Origin: Pseudomonadota bacterium
GTDB lineage: Bacteria > Pseudomonadota > Gammaproteobacteria > Xanthomonadales > Xanthomonadaceae
NCBI GenBank assembly: GCA_023423675.1
Contig: JAFAFD010000419.1
Location: forward strand, 1 to 15,051
Length of the DNA stretch: 15,051 nt
Direction: 5' to 3'
Below the pieces are notes generated by a model. That model was not told the origin of the DNA. It saw only the letters and a program-made list of their open reading frames with translations, and did no database searches. This document shows, piece by piece, positions 1 to 7,134 of this stretch (its first letter is position 1; every line of letters starts with the position of its first letter). A program made the translations under genes and the position numbers.

Positions 1-861
1 CATGCCGCCCTGCTGCAGCGCTTGGCTGGTCATGTTCACGCCTCCTTCCGGATCCAGCAGGAACTTCTCGATCAGCGCACTGGCCCAGAACGATGCCGAC
101 ACGCGGATCACCATGTCCAGCGCGATCGAGATCATCGCCGACAACACGGCCATCGAGAACATCGTACCTATGCCATAGAACAGCCATTTCTGGAAAAGCG
201 TTTTGGTCTGCTCGAACAACAGACAGAGGATGAATAATGGACCCAGGCCAATGAACAACGCCAGCGCCACCTCATAGAGCAACAACATCGAACCCGCCGT
301 GACCGCGGGGCCGCCCGTTCCGATACCCACTGCCCAGAGCGCGCGATTCTTGTCGTCGCGCAGGTTGCCATCATTGAGCACGTTGATGGCGTCGATGCTC
401 GACAAGCCTACCTGCATCCAGGCAAGGCTCTTGTCGATCTGGTCTTCCGGCGACTCATTCTTTCCGGTCACCACATACGTGATCTCGTTCTTCAGGTCCT
501 TGACCAGAAAGTTTTTCAGACTGCCGCCGAACATCGCCATGCTGGTGGCCACACTGACGATCAATGCTGCGCGTGCCATGTTGGTCACCAGAACCATCAT
601 CGAGTCGCGGCTGCGACCGGTCACGATGCGGAACCCCTGGATCAACACCCACAGCGTCATCAGGGTCAAGGCGATTCCGCCGACCCAAGACATCATGTTG
701 CCCAGCAACTCGATGCCGAATTGATCGATCCGCTTGCGCAGGTAGGAGAGGATCAACCGGAAGAACACGAAGTCCCCGATCGACTGTACCCGCACGGCGT
801 AGCTCAGCAGCTCGTGCAAGCCGCCAGAGAAGTCAAAGTTGGTGATCGATCGAGTGTTCAT
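1..861 (-). CDS. virB6: VirB6, T4SS inner-membrane channel protein (3' end outside window)
   Basis: The frame is open from ATG at 861 to the left edge with no stop, giving 287 residues of a longer protein. VirB6 is the polytopic inner-membrane component of the T4SS translocation channel. Hydrophobic segments are visible at about residues 53-77, 94-112, 190-215 and 228-255. A polar, probably periplasmic loop lies at about 120-175. The motif TLFQKWLFYG near residue 221 has the conserved central Trp region of the family. It lies 75 bases after virB5, in the same direction. An AGGA stands about 9 bases before the ATG, and CAGGA directly abuts the start. It is last in the visible virB order, as expected. 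The base composition is visibly lower in GC than the flanking housekeeping-like genes (57% in one sampled line). Missing C-terminus: family members often carry a further soluble tail. Confidence 0.88.
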   Translation of the reverse strand, partial: MNTRSITNFDFSGGLHELLSYAVRVQSIGDFVFFRLILSYLRKRIDQFGIELLGNMMSWVGGIALTLMTLWVLIQGFRIVTGRSRDSMMVLVTNMARAALIVSVATSMAMFGGSLKNFLVKDLKNEITYVVTGKNESPEDQIDKSLAWMQVGLSSIDAINVLNDGNLRDDKNRALWAVGIGTGGPAVTAGSMLLLYEVALALFIGLGPLFILCLLFEQTKTLFQKWLFYGIGTMFSMAVLSAMISIALDMVIRVSASFWASALIEKFLLDPEGGVNMTSQALQQGGM

Positions 862-936
862 TCCTGATGGTCCTGTCTGATTCCTTCACGCCGGGCGCCG
901 ATCCCTGGCGGGTGCTTCAACGTTTTCCGGCGTCGA

Positions 937-1728
937 TCAATCGATGCTGAGCGCGGTCTTCAACGCAACCGTCTTTACGAGGTCCTTCGCTAGTCCGTTC
1001 TTCCCCTTAAGCGCCTGCTGGGCAACGATCTTCTGGTTGGCTTCCATCACTTCGATGTATGCATCGTAGGCCTTTACCCTGGCCTCGAAGTTCTGGATTG
1101 CAGCGTTCATTTCGTTGGCCGTGCGCAGGGAGTCGCTTGCCCCTGCGGTCATGTCGCCCAGCCGGCTGCTGTTGAACCGGAAGCTGGCGATCTCATCGAG
1201 GCTCTTCAGGAATGACGGGCCGGTGCGCTGCATAAAGTCCACGGCGTCATTGTACTTGCGGTTTTGCATCATGCGGATGTTCACGCAGATCTGCTGTTGC
1301 TGGGCCTTCCAGTCGCCGTTTGAATCAAAGACGATCGACGTCAACAGACCCTTGAGATCAGCACCCGTGCCACAGGTCTGCGCGACCAGGTAGTTGTCCG
1401 CCACAGGCGTCAGCGGCGCCGCATCAGGCAGCCCGAAGCTGTTCATGATGCCCTGCACCTTGACCAGAGCTTCACGGTACTCCTGGATGGTCTGGTTCCA
1501 GTCCTTCAACCAGTTCGCGTTTTCCTTGATGAACTGCGCCTTCTCCTGAACCTTCGAAGCAAGCGTATTTAACTGGTTGAGGAAGTGCTGGCCGAGGGCA
1601 GGCCCGGTTTCCTGCACAGGTCCGAATGCGCCGGCATTGGTGGCAGTCATCGCCATCGCCACGCCCAGTGCCAGAGCGATCGGCTTGAAAATTTTGCGGG
1701 CGCGTGCCCGAGACTTGACGTTGTTCAT
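937..1728 (-). CDS. virB5: VirB5-like T4SS pilus-tip protein
   Basis: This is a 263-residue secreted protein. I chose ATG 1728 over the upstream in-frame start at 1761 because AGGAG sits 6 bases before it and because it places a normal signal peptide at the N-terminus: basic residues to about 15, a hydrophobic core at about 17-28, and a likely cut after Ala34 (NAGA/F). The mature part is mostly helical and Gln/Lys-rich, with two cysteines (in QTCGTG and QQICVN), as in VirB5 proteins, the minor pilins that localise to the pilus tip. VirB5 proteins diverge strongly, so the call rests on position between virB4 and virB6, the signal peptide, and the all-helical character more than on a motif. GC is about 55% in a sampled line, lower than the rest of the window. 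It starts 60 bases after the virB4 stop. Confidence 0.8.
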   Translation of the reverse strand: MNNVKSRARARKIFKPIALALGVAMAMTATNAGAFGPVQETGPALGQHFLNQLNTLASKVQEKAQFIKENANWLKDWNQTIQEYREALVKVQGIMNSFGLPDAAPLTPVADNYLVAQTCGTGADLKGLLTSIVFDSNGDWKAQQQQICVNIRMMQNRKYNDAVDFMQRTGPSFLKSLDEIASFRFNSSRLGDMTAGASDSLRTANEMNAAIQNFEARVKAYDAYIEVMEANQKIVAQQALKGKNGLAKDLVKTVALKTALSID

Positions 1729-1734
1729 CGAATA

Positions 1735-1739
1735 CTCCT
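1735..1739 (-). promoter_or_regulatory. Ribosome binding site fixing the virB5 start
   Basis: AGGAG on the minus strand is 6 bases before ATG 1728. It supports that start over the in-frame GTG/ATG-type start 33 bases upstream. Confidence 0.75.
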
Positions 1740-1788
1740 GCTGTACTGAGTGACGCCCCACTTGCCTTCCCCTGTTACTGGTCCGCCT

Positions 1789-4227
1789 TCAGGCGGCGTC
1801 AGGCTCGGCTGCCTTGCCAGAGCCCTTGCGATTCTTGTAGAACTCTTCCAGCCACTGCTCCGGCGTCAGCTCGTCCACCGTCACGCGCGCACGAATGGCT
1901 GCGGTCTGCAGCACGCGGTGCATCACGTCGATGTTGTCGGTAGACGCGGAGATCACCGACAGGATGTCGTCCATGCCGCGCAGGTTGAGCTGGCAGACGC
2001 TGGATGCGTGACCCTGCTTGACCAGGAAGCAGCGCGAGCGCTCGTCCAGTGCGGTGACCACCCGGAACTCCGCCTCGGTCAGCTTGAGGCCATCCATGTA
2101 GTCGCTCTTGCTGGCATTCGGATTCGGCAGCAGGATCAGCGTGGCCGTCTGCTCGACCAGCGCCGCAGAGATGTCGCTCTTCAGCGCATCTTCCGGGCTC
2201 TGCGTAGCGAAGATGCCCAAGCCGTTCTGTTTACGGATGGTCTTCTGCTTGTTCTTGGCAAATTCCTTCAGGCCACCCTCGCCGTCCAGTATCTTCCAGA
2301 ATTCGTCCATCACGTAGATCAACGGACGACCGTCGATCAGCGACTCCAGGCGGTGCAGCAGATAGTTGATGACCGGCACGCGCACTTCGGGGTTGTCGAT
2401 GATGTCGGTGTAGTCAAAGCCGATGATGTTGGCCTTGCTCAGGTCCACCGTATCGACCGGGTTATCGAACACCCAGCCCAGCGAATTGCCTGACGTCCAG
2501 CGGCGCATCCGCGCGTACAGGCCATCGTCTCCCATGTTGGGCTGGCTCTTCTGTAAGTTGGTCATGCTGCGCAGGTGGATCGGTGTGTCGAGCATGCTCT
2601 CGACCGCGCGGTAGATGTCCTCTTCCTCGCGGGCGCTGTACTCACGCTTGCCGGCCAGAACCTTGATGAGATCGGCCAGGAACTGCACGTTGCCTTCGTT
2701 GTTCTCGCACTGGAACGGATTGAAGCCGGTCGGCGCACCGTTCTCCAGAGCCAGGTAGTTGCCGCCGCAGGCGCGCACGAAGATCTCCGCGCCGCGGTCC
2801 TTGTCGAAGAAGAAGATGGTCGGCGACGGCTCGTACTTCTGCACCTGGCTGAGCAGGAAGTTGATCAGCGCGGTCTTACCCGTACCCGACTTACCGATCA
2901 CCATGGTGTTGGCGATGGCCTTCTCACCCAGCGAATTCTCCGACGGGTGGGTAGCGTGGAAGTTGAAGTAATACGGCTGCCCGTTGGTGGTCTGCAGCGT
3001 CGTCACGCAGTCGCCCCACGGGTTGTTGTGCTGCTTGCCGGTGGCGAAGTTGTGCAGCGGCGACAGCCCGAGGAAGTTCAGTGAACTGACATTGGCCAGA
3101 CGCGTGCGGTAACGCCAGTTGCCCGGCAGCTGCGAATAGAACGAGGACGTGACAGCCAGGTCCTCCTTGGTCGACACGAAACCGGCATTGGACAGCTCGG
3201 CGCGCGTGGTGGCGACGTTCTGCGACAGCTTTGCCTGACTGTCGCCATACACGGTCATGATGAAGTGGTACTCACCCAGCACGAAGTTGCCTGAGGACAG
3301 CTGATCCATCGCTTGATCGAGTTCGACGATCTGGCTGACGGCCTTGTCGCCCGAGGAAATCATCATGCCCTTGGTGCGGTCCAGCACCTTCAGTGCGTCC
3401 TGGCGACCCATCGGGCTGAAGGAATGGGTGATGACGTACTCGTAGTCCAGGTACTTCAGTCCATTGAGGATGCCCGGGTACGTACCCTCGGCATACTCCT
3501 TGATGTTCAGGATGGCACCAAAGTGGTTTGCGCCATTGGGGGTATTGATGACGAAGTCACCGGTCTTGGCCGAGAACATGTGCCGGCTGACCGGGAGATA
3601 ATCCTTCACCGGGGCGGACAGCACCGGAACCGGCTCATCGATGCGGTTGATCAGGTAGCCGAACAGCTCCAGCGTTTCGGAGAAGACCACGCCGTTTTTT
3701 GCTTCGTACATGCCCATGCGATACGGCGCGTAATCGCGAATGACAGCTTCAACGTTGCCAGCCAGTTCCAGCAGCTTTTCGACGGCCTGTTCCTGCTCTG
3801 CACGCAGCTTCTCGACGTTGGCCGACTTCTCGACGAAGCGCTTACCGGCCACGACCGGACGATAGATCATCGTCAGGTACAGCTCGTTCTGCATGATGCG
3901 CTGCGAGGACAGCATGCCCATGTACTGGTCGGACACGTCCTGGTTGAAGCGCTGCTTGAACGTGCTCTTGCCCTTCAGCGTGCGGCGACGGCGGATATCG
4001 TGCACCCAGAAGGCGACATTGACGAAATCCGGTGCGCGCAGGGTCTGAAGCAACCGGTTGAACGTATTGTGCCGGTGCTCCAGTTCCCACTCCTCTCGAC
4101 CGACAAACGGCAGCCCTTCCAGATGCCACGTCAACAGGTAATCACCGCCCGTGGTCTTCACCACATTCGGGGCTACATGCGACGACAGGGGAATGAATTC
4201 GCTGATGGAGGTGTCTGGGCTGAACAT
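1789..4227 (-). CDS. virB4: VirB4, T4SS hexameric ATPase
   Basis: This is an 812-residue protein of normal length for VirB4, the largest T4SS ATPase, which powers pilus assembly and substrate transfer at the inner membrane. An N-terminal VirB4/CagE domain (about 1-400) is followed by a RecA-like motor. Walker A is GKSGTGKT at 445-452 and Walker B is LIYVMDE at 636-642 (Asp641, Glu642). An ATQSPEDA motif follows at 674-681. All catalytic residues are intact. The reading frame stays open 45 codons upstream, to 4362 inside virB3, but that extension has no family likeness. MFSPDTSISE at 4227 begins the conserved part and has GGAAG about 7 bases upstream, so I start there. This leaves an 83-base gap after virB3 that holds a GTAG-headed hairpin. 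The 3' end carries a small CCGCC/GGCGG dyad over the stop codon. Confidence 0.97.
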   Translation of the reverse strand: MFSPDTSISEFIPLSSHVAPNVVKTTGGDYLLTWHLEGLPFVGREEWELEHRHNTFNRLLQTLRAPDFVNVAFWVHDIRRRRTLKGKSTFKQRFNQDVSDQYMGMLSSQRIMQNELYLTMIYRPVVAGKRFVEKSANVEKLRAEQEQAVEKLLELAGNVEAVIRDYAPYRMGMYEAKNGVVFSETLELFGYLINRIDEPVPVLSAPVKDYLPVSRHMFSAKTGDFVINTPNGANHFGAILNIKEYAEGTYPGILNGLKYLDYEYVITHSFSPMGRQDALKVLDRTKGMMISSGDKAVSQIVELDQAMDQLSSGNFVLGEYHFIMTVYGDSQAKLSQNVATTRAELSNAGFVSTKEDLAVTSSFYSQLPGNWRYRTRLANVSSLNFLGLSPLHNFATGKQHNNPWGDCVTTLQTTNGQPYYFNFHATHPSENSLGEKAIANTMVIGKSGTGKTALINFLLSQVQKYEPSPTIFFFDKDRGAEIFVRACGGNYLALENGAPTGFNPFQCENNEGNVQFLADLIKVLAGKREYSAREEEDIYRAVESMLDTPIHLRSMTNLQKSQPNMGDDGLYARMRRWTSGNSLGWVFDNPVDTVDLSKANIIGFDYTDIIDNPEVRVPVINYLLHRLESLIDGRPLIYVMDEFWKILDGEGGLKEFAKNKQKTIRKQNGLGIFATQSPEDALKSDISAALVEQTATLILLPNPNASKSDYMDGLKLTEAEFRVVTALDERSRCFLVKQGHASSVCQLNLRGMDDILSVISASTDNIDVMHRVLQTAAIRARVTVDELTPEQWLEEFYKNRKGSGKAAEPDAA

Positions 4228-4267
4228 ACGACTGCTTCCAAAGAGGTGCTGCGAAGGATTTTCGTCA

Positions 4268-4304
4268 GGAGCCGACGGGCACTGGCCGCCCGTCGGTTCC
4301 CTAC
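4268..4304 (-). repeat. GTAG-headed hairpin, REP/SMAG-like element between virB3 and virB4
   Basis: On the minus strand GTAG (4304-4301) is followed directly by a long hairpin. The arm at 4300-4288 pairs with 4280-4268 around a 7-base loop. The core is nine perfect pairs (CCGACGGGC/GCCCGTCGG), extended by one G-U and three more pairs. No U-tract follows, so it is not a simple terminator. Stenotrophomonas maltophilia is known to carry many short palindromic REPs that begin with GTAG (SMAG elements), often just behind stop codons. This one begins 6 bases after the virB3 stop. I see only one copy here, so membership of the repeat family is inferred from its shape. Confidence 0.6.
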
Positions 4305-4310
4305 CGGCCC

Positions 4311-4619
4311 TCAATCCATGCGGGCCGGCTTGTCGCGGTAGTGATTCGGGCTGAACACCCACATGCCGTCATGCTCACGCGCGTTTCGAACCCGGAGCTT
4401 GACCATCAGGCGCAATCCCAGCAGCCGGAAGATCATCTCGTCACGCTTGGCCATCTGCCGCATGATGAAAACGGCGACCGGAATGGTCAGCAGGAACCAG
4501 AAATTCGTATACATGCTGAGCAGGAGCAGTCCACCGGCCACTATGAAAAATGGCAGGTAAGGCACGCCCAGAAACATGGCCGGGCGGGTGCAGCCGCGAA
4601 ACACGACGTTCTTATGCAC
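4311..4619 (-). CDS. virB3: VirB3, T4SS inner-membrane protein
   Basis: This is a 102-residue protein of typical VirB3 size. VirB3 is a small inner-membrane partner of VirB4. It has the family opening FRGCTRPAMFLGVP at 7-20, two adjacent hydrophobic segments at about 15-35 and 38-55, then a basic cytoplasmic tail containing KRDEMIFR. The start is GTG at 4619. Its first 8 bases overlap the end of virB2 (GTGCATAA contains the virB2 stop), and there is no clear ribosome binding site of its own, so translation is probably coupled to virB2. A strong GTAG-headed hairpin follows the stop. Confidence 0.93.
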   Translation of the reverse strand: MHKNVVFRGCTRPAMFLGVPYLPFFIVAGGLLLLSMYTNFWFLLTIPVAVFIMRQMAKRDEMIFRLLGLRLMVKLRVRNAREHDGMWVFSPNHYRDKPARMD

Positions 4620-5025
4620 CGTAGATCTGGCCGACGTGCTTCAGGGCTTCGATCGTCATGGTGACACCGCCACCCACGTTTTCGCACGAACCGGCGTCCT
4701 TCCCCAGCAGCATGCGGGCGATCTGGCCAGCCGCGCCGATCAGCACGCCACCGATCAGGATCGGGGCCACGTCGCCGATGCGCTTGTGGGCGAAGGCGAT
4801 CTGGTAGCCAGCGAAGACCACGGCGATGGTCACCACGGCGATGGAGGCCATGTTGAGCAGGCCGTTGACGTTGGAGAAGAAGCCGCAGACGCGCTCATCG
4901 GTGCCGCCGTAGTCCGTGCCCGCGAAGGCCTGGGGGGCGAAAAGCACACCGGCAAATGCGGCGGCCATGAGCATGGTCTTCAGCGTGCGCTGGGCCTGTA
5001 CGACGTCGAGATTGAACTGCTTCAT
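4612..5025 (-). CDS. virB2: VirB2, T4SS major pilin precursor
   Basis: This is a 137-residue pilin precursor. ATG 5025 is chosen because AAGGA lies about 9 bases upstream and because it yields a correct signal sequence. The open frame extends 62 codons further upstream with no pilin features. The signal peptide spans about 1-35, ending in APQAFA with a likely cut before Gly36. The mature pilin is about 102 residues and has two hydrophobic helices at about 56-77 and 86-107, joined by a short basic cytoplasmic loop (HKRIGD). Cys47 and Cys114 flank the helices and could pair in the periplasm. VirB2 assembles into the extracellular pilus and may line the transport channel. A 73-base gap with a 7-bp hairpin separates it from virB1; its 3' end overlaps virB3 by 8 bases. 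Confidence 0.93.
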   Translation of the reverse strand: MKQFNLDVVQAQRTLKTMLMAAAFAGVLFAPQAFAGTDYGGTDERVCGFFSNVNGLLNMASIAVVTIAVVFAGYQIAFAHKRIGDVAPILIGGVLIGAAGQIARMLLGKDAGSCENVGGGVTMTIEALKHVGQIYGA

Positions 5026-5063
5026 GGATGGATTTCCTTGTTGATGGACTAACACAACTGAAT

Positions 5064-5085
5064 CGACCGGCCGGGGGACCGGTCG
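5064..5085 (-). other. Intercistronic hairpin between virB1 and virB2
   Basis: The dyad is CGACCGG (5064-5070) and CCGGTCG (5079-5085), a perfect 7-bp stem with an 8-base loop. It lies about 39 bases before the virB2 start. No run of U follows on the minus strand, so it is more likely an mRNA processing or stability element than a terminator. Confidence 0.55.
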
Positions 5086-5098
5086 CACCACGACTTCG

Positions 5099-6073
5099 TC
5101 AGAACACGAAGGCCGCATCCCCTGCGGGAATCTGTTGAACCGGCGCGGCAGGTGCCGCCGCCGGTGCGTTGTAAGCATTGCCAGGTGCCGCAACCGGCTG
5201 ATTGCGTTCATTCCACGGACGGAGCATCACCGGAGCATCGCTGCCGCCGGCAACGCCCCCCGGCAGCTGCTGCGGCATGGCCAGGGAGGGCTGCTGCGCC
5301 GCGGTCTGCGGCATTTGCTGCGGCAGCGGCTGCGGATAGCCCTGGGGCGCCTGCGCCTGCGGCTGCATCGCGCGATCCACCGAACCCAGCACCACCCGCG
5401 ACAAAGCCTGGTCGGCGATGTTGAGCAGGCTTCCGCGCGCCATCGCGCCGGTCGAGGGATAGACGGTGTAGGCACGCGCAGGGTCATTGCTGGGGACATA
5501 GACCGGCGCCGTGTTCTGCGCCACGATCCGTGCTTCCATCGGCGACACGCTCTGCGGGTGGTGTTCGACCTTGACCACGCGGCGCTCGCCGCGGTTGACC
5601 ACGTCGATGGGGGCTACGCCATTGCTGGCCAGCTGCTGCCCGCGTCGCATCGAGTCATAGATCTTCTGCACGTAACCGTGGCGGAAGCCGGTGGAAAAAT
5701 TGCCCGAGTAGTAGCAGCTGAAGGACTTGCCCCAGTCCTGCCCCGAGCGCTTGTAGCACTCGGCCAGGATGCGTGAACCGGCCTGCAGGTTGGCACACTG
5801 CTGGAAGGCCTTTTCGTAGGAATCCAGGCCGTACTTGCCGAGGTTGTAGCGGTTGACCTGGGCCAAGCCGACCGAGAAGTTGTAGCCCTTCTCTTCCAGC
5901 ATGCGCACCGTCGCCAGCGCTTCATCCAGCGCCTTGGGCTGCCGCACCAAGGCACCGCCCACCACGCCGATGGCATAGGGGTTGCGCGAGGATTCGACAT
6001 TGATGACGTGCTGCATCACGTCCATGGAGACGGCCATTTCCGGGCACGCCATCATTTCCAGACCTGGGAGCAC
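5099..6073 (-). CDS. virB1: VirB1, T4SS-associated lytic transglycosylase
   Basis: This is a 324-residue protein. The N-terminal half is an SLT-type lytic transglycosylase that cleaves peptidoglycan so the T4SS can cross the cell wall. The catalytic Glu is residue 27 in VESSRNPYAIG; GLAQVN at 69-74 and YYSGN at 121-125 complete the SLT fold motifs. A long low-complexity C-terminal half follows, rich in Pro, Gln and Ala at about 236-315, which is longer than the catalytic core needs. The start is GTG at 6073, supported by GGAGG 8 bases upstream inside virB11; virB11 ends only 3 bases before. The N-terminus has no hydrophobic signal peptide, although the enzyme must act in the periplasm, so export is unexplained by the sequence. 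Confidence 0.93.
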   Translation of the reverse strand: MLPGLEMMACPEMAVSMDVMQHVINVESSRNPYAIGVVGGALVRQPKALDEALATVRMLEEKGYNFSVGLAQVNRYNLGKYGLDSYEKAFQQCANLQAGSRILAECYKRSGQDWGKSFSCYYSGNFSTGFRHGYVQKIYDSMRRGQQLASNGVAPIDVVNRGERRVVKVEHHPQSVSPMEARIVAQNTAPVYVPSNDPARAYTVYPSTGAMARGSLLNIADQALSRVVLGSVDRAMQPQAQAPQGYPQPLPQQMPQTAAQQPSLAMPQQLPGGVAGGSDAPVMLRPWNERNQPVAAPGNAYNAPAAAPAAPVQQIPAGDAAFVF

Positions 6074-6076
6074 GGT

Positions 6077-7120
6077 TCAGCCCTCCTGCCCCTGGGCACG
6101 CCCAGGATTGAAGTCGATGCCAGTGATGTAGCGCGCGCCGGCATGCGCCTTGATGTGCACGACGATATCGATGGTCATCATCAGCAGACGCTTGATGACG
6201 TTGAACTCCAGGCCCGAGCCTTCACTGGATGCCTTGACCATCAGCGCCAGCTGGTCCCAGGTCTGTTCCGGGCTGCCGGCGTGGCAGCTGGTGATCGAAC
6301 CAGGATGGCCGGACGCGCAGTTACGGATGAAGTAGAACGCCTCATCGCCGCGCAGCTCGGCCAGGATGATGCGCTCTGGCTTCATGCGCAGGCAGGCTTC
6401 CATGCAGCTCTTGGCGGTGACATTGCTGGCGCTCTGCCCGCCCTTCGAATACAGCAGGTGCACCACGTTGGGTTGGGTCAGGAACAGCTCGCGGGCATCC
6501 TCGATGGTGACCAGGCGCTCGCTGTCCGGAATGTGGTTGACCAGCGCCTTCATGAAGGTGGTCTTGCCGCTGCCGGTCGCGCCGGACACGACGATGTTCT
6601 TGCGGTACATCACCGCCCGCCGGAAGAACTCGGCGTACTCGCGGGTATGCCGCAGCTCCAGCAGCTCGCGGTCCTGCTCGCTCAGGCTTCCGTCCTGCTC
6701 AAGGATCTGGGCGAAGAAGCCGTCCTCGTGGTACTGGGTGAGCGACTTGGTGTGCTTGGACGGCAAGCGGATGGTGATCGACACCTTGCCGGCATCGCAC
6801 GCCGGGGGAATGACGAACTGGGCACGCTGCCCGGTCGGGAAGGTCAGCGACACGACCGGATCGGCATCGGTGATGCGCTGGCCGGTGTTGCTCTCGTTGA
6901 CCACGGCGGTGCAGAACTGCCGGGCCCGCTCGAATGTCAGGCCCGGCACATCCACCCGCTGCCACCCCGCGCGCGTCTCCAGGTACAGCTCGCCCGGACG
7001 GTTGATGCAGATTTCCGTCACTTCAGGCGAGGTCATGTACTCGGCGATGCCCAGCACTTCGTACTGATAGCGCAGGAAATCGCTGGAGACGAGGGCGAGG
7101 GGTGACACTTCGGCGTCCAT
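6077..7120 (-). CDS. virB11: VirB11, T4SS traffic ATPase
   Basis: This is a 347-residue hexameric ATPase of the PulE/VirB11 family, of typical length. It acts on the cytoplasmic face of the inner membrane and is thought to switch the machine between pilus assembly and substrate transfer. Walker A is GATGSGKT at 180-187. An Asp box (TIEDARE) lies at 205-211, Walker B (IILAELRGDE) near 251-260, and a His box (GHPGSITSCHA) at 271-281; all are intact. The N-terminal domain, about 1-160, has the usual VirB11 pattern (EVTEICINRPGELYLE). ATG 7120 stands 14 bases after the virB10 stop, with only a weak ribosome binding site, and the 3' end is 3 bases from virB1. It belongs to the tightly packed virB9-virB1 block. 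Confidence 0.97.
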   Translation of the reverse strand: MDAEVSPLALVSSDFLRYQYEVLGIAEYMTSPEVTEICINRPGELYLETRAGWQRVDVPGLTFERARQFCTAVVNESNTGQRITDADPVVSLTFPTGQRAQFVIPPACDAGKVSITIRLPSKHTKSLTQYHEDGFFAQILEQDGSLSEQDRELLELRHTREYAEFFRRAVMYRKNIVVSGATGSGKTTFMKALVNHIPDSERLVTIEDARELFLTQPNVVHLLYSKGGQSASNVTAKSCMEACLRMKPERIILAELRGDEAFYFIRNCASGHPGSITSCHAGSPEQTWDQLALMVKASSEGSGLEFNVIKRLLMMTIDIVVHIKAHAGARYITGIDFNPGRAQGQEG

Positions 7121-7134
7121 GGTCGTTCTGTCGG

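Noticed and set aside
1783..1796. CCGCC-TTCA-GGCGG dyad over the virB4 stop codon
   Set aside because: Five pairs overlapping coding sequence, with no U-tract; likely chance in GC-rich DNA.
3313..4341. Plus-strand open frame of 342 codons opposite virB4 (and 1750-2493, 2575-3084, 6008-7105, 8418-9548, 9088-10329 of the same kind)
   Set aside because: All lie antisense to intact T4SS genes and lack domain likeness or ribosome binding sites.
4228..4362. 45-codon N-terminal extension of VirB4
   Set aside because: It overlaps virB3 and passes through the GTAG hairpin; family likeness and a ribosome binding site begin at 4227.
5026..5211. 62-codon N-terminal extension of VirB2
   Set aside because: It would bury the signal peptide and overlaps the 3' end of virB1.
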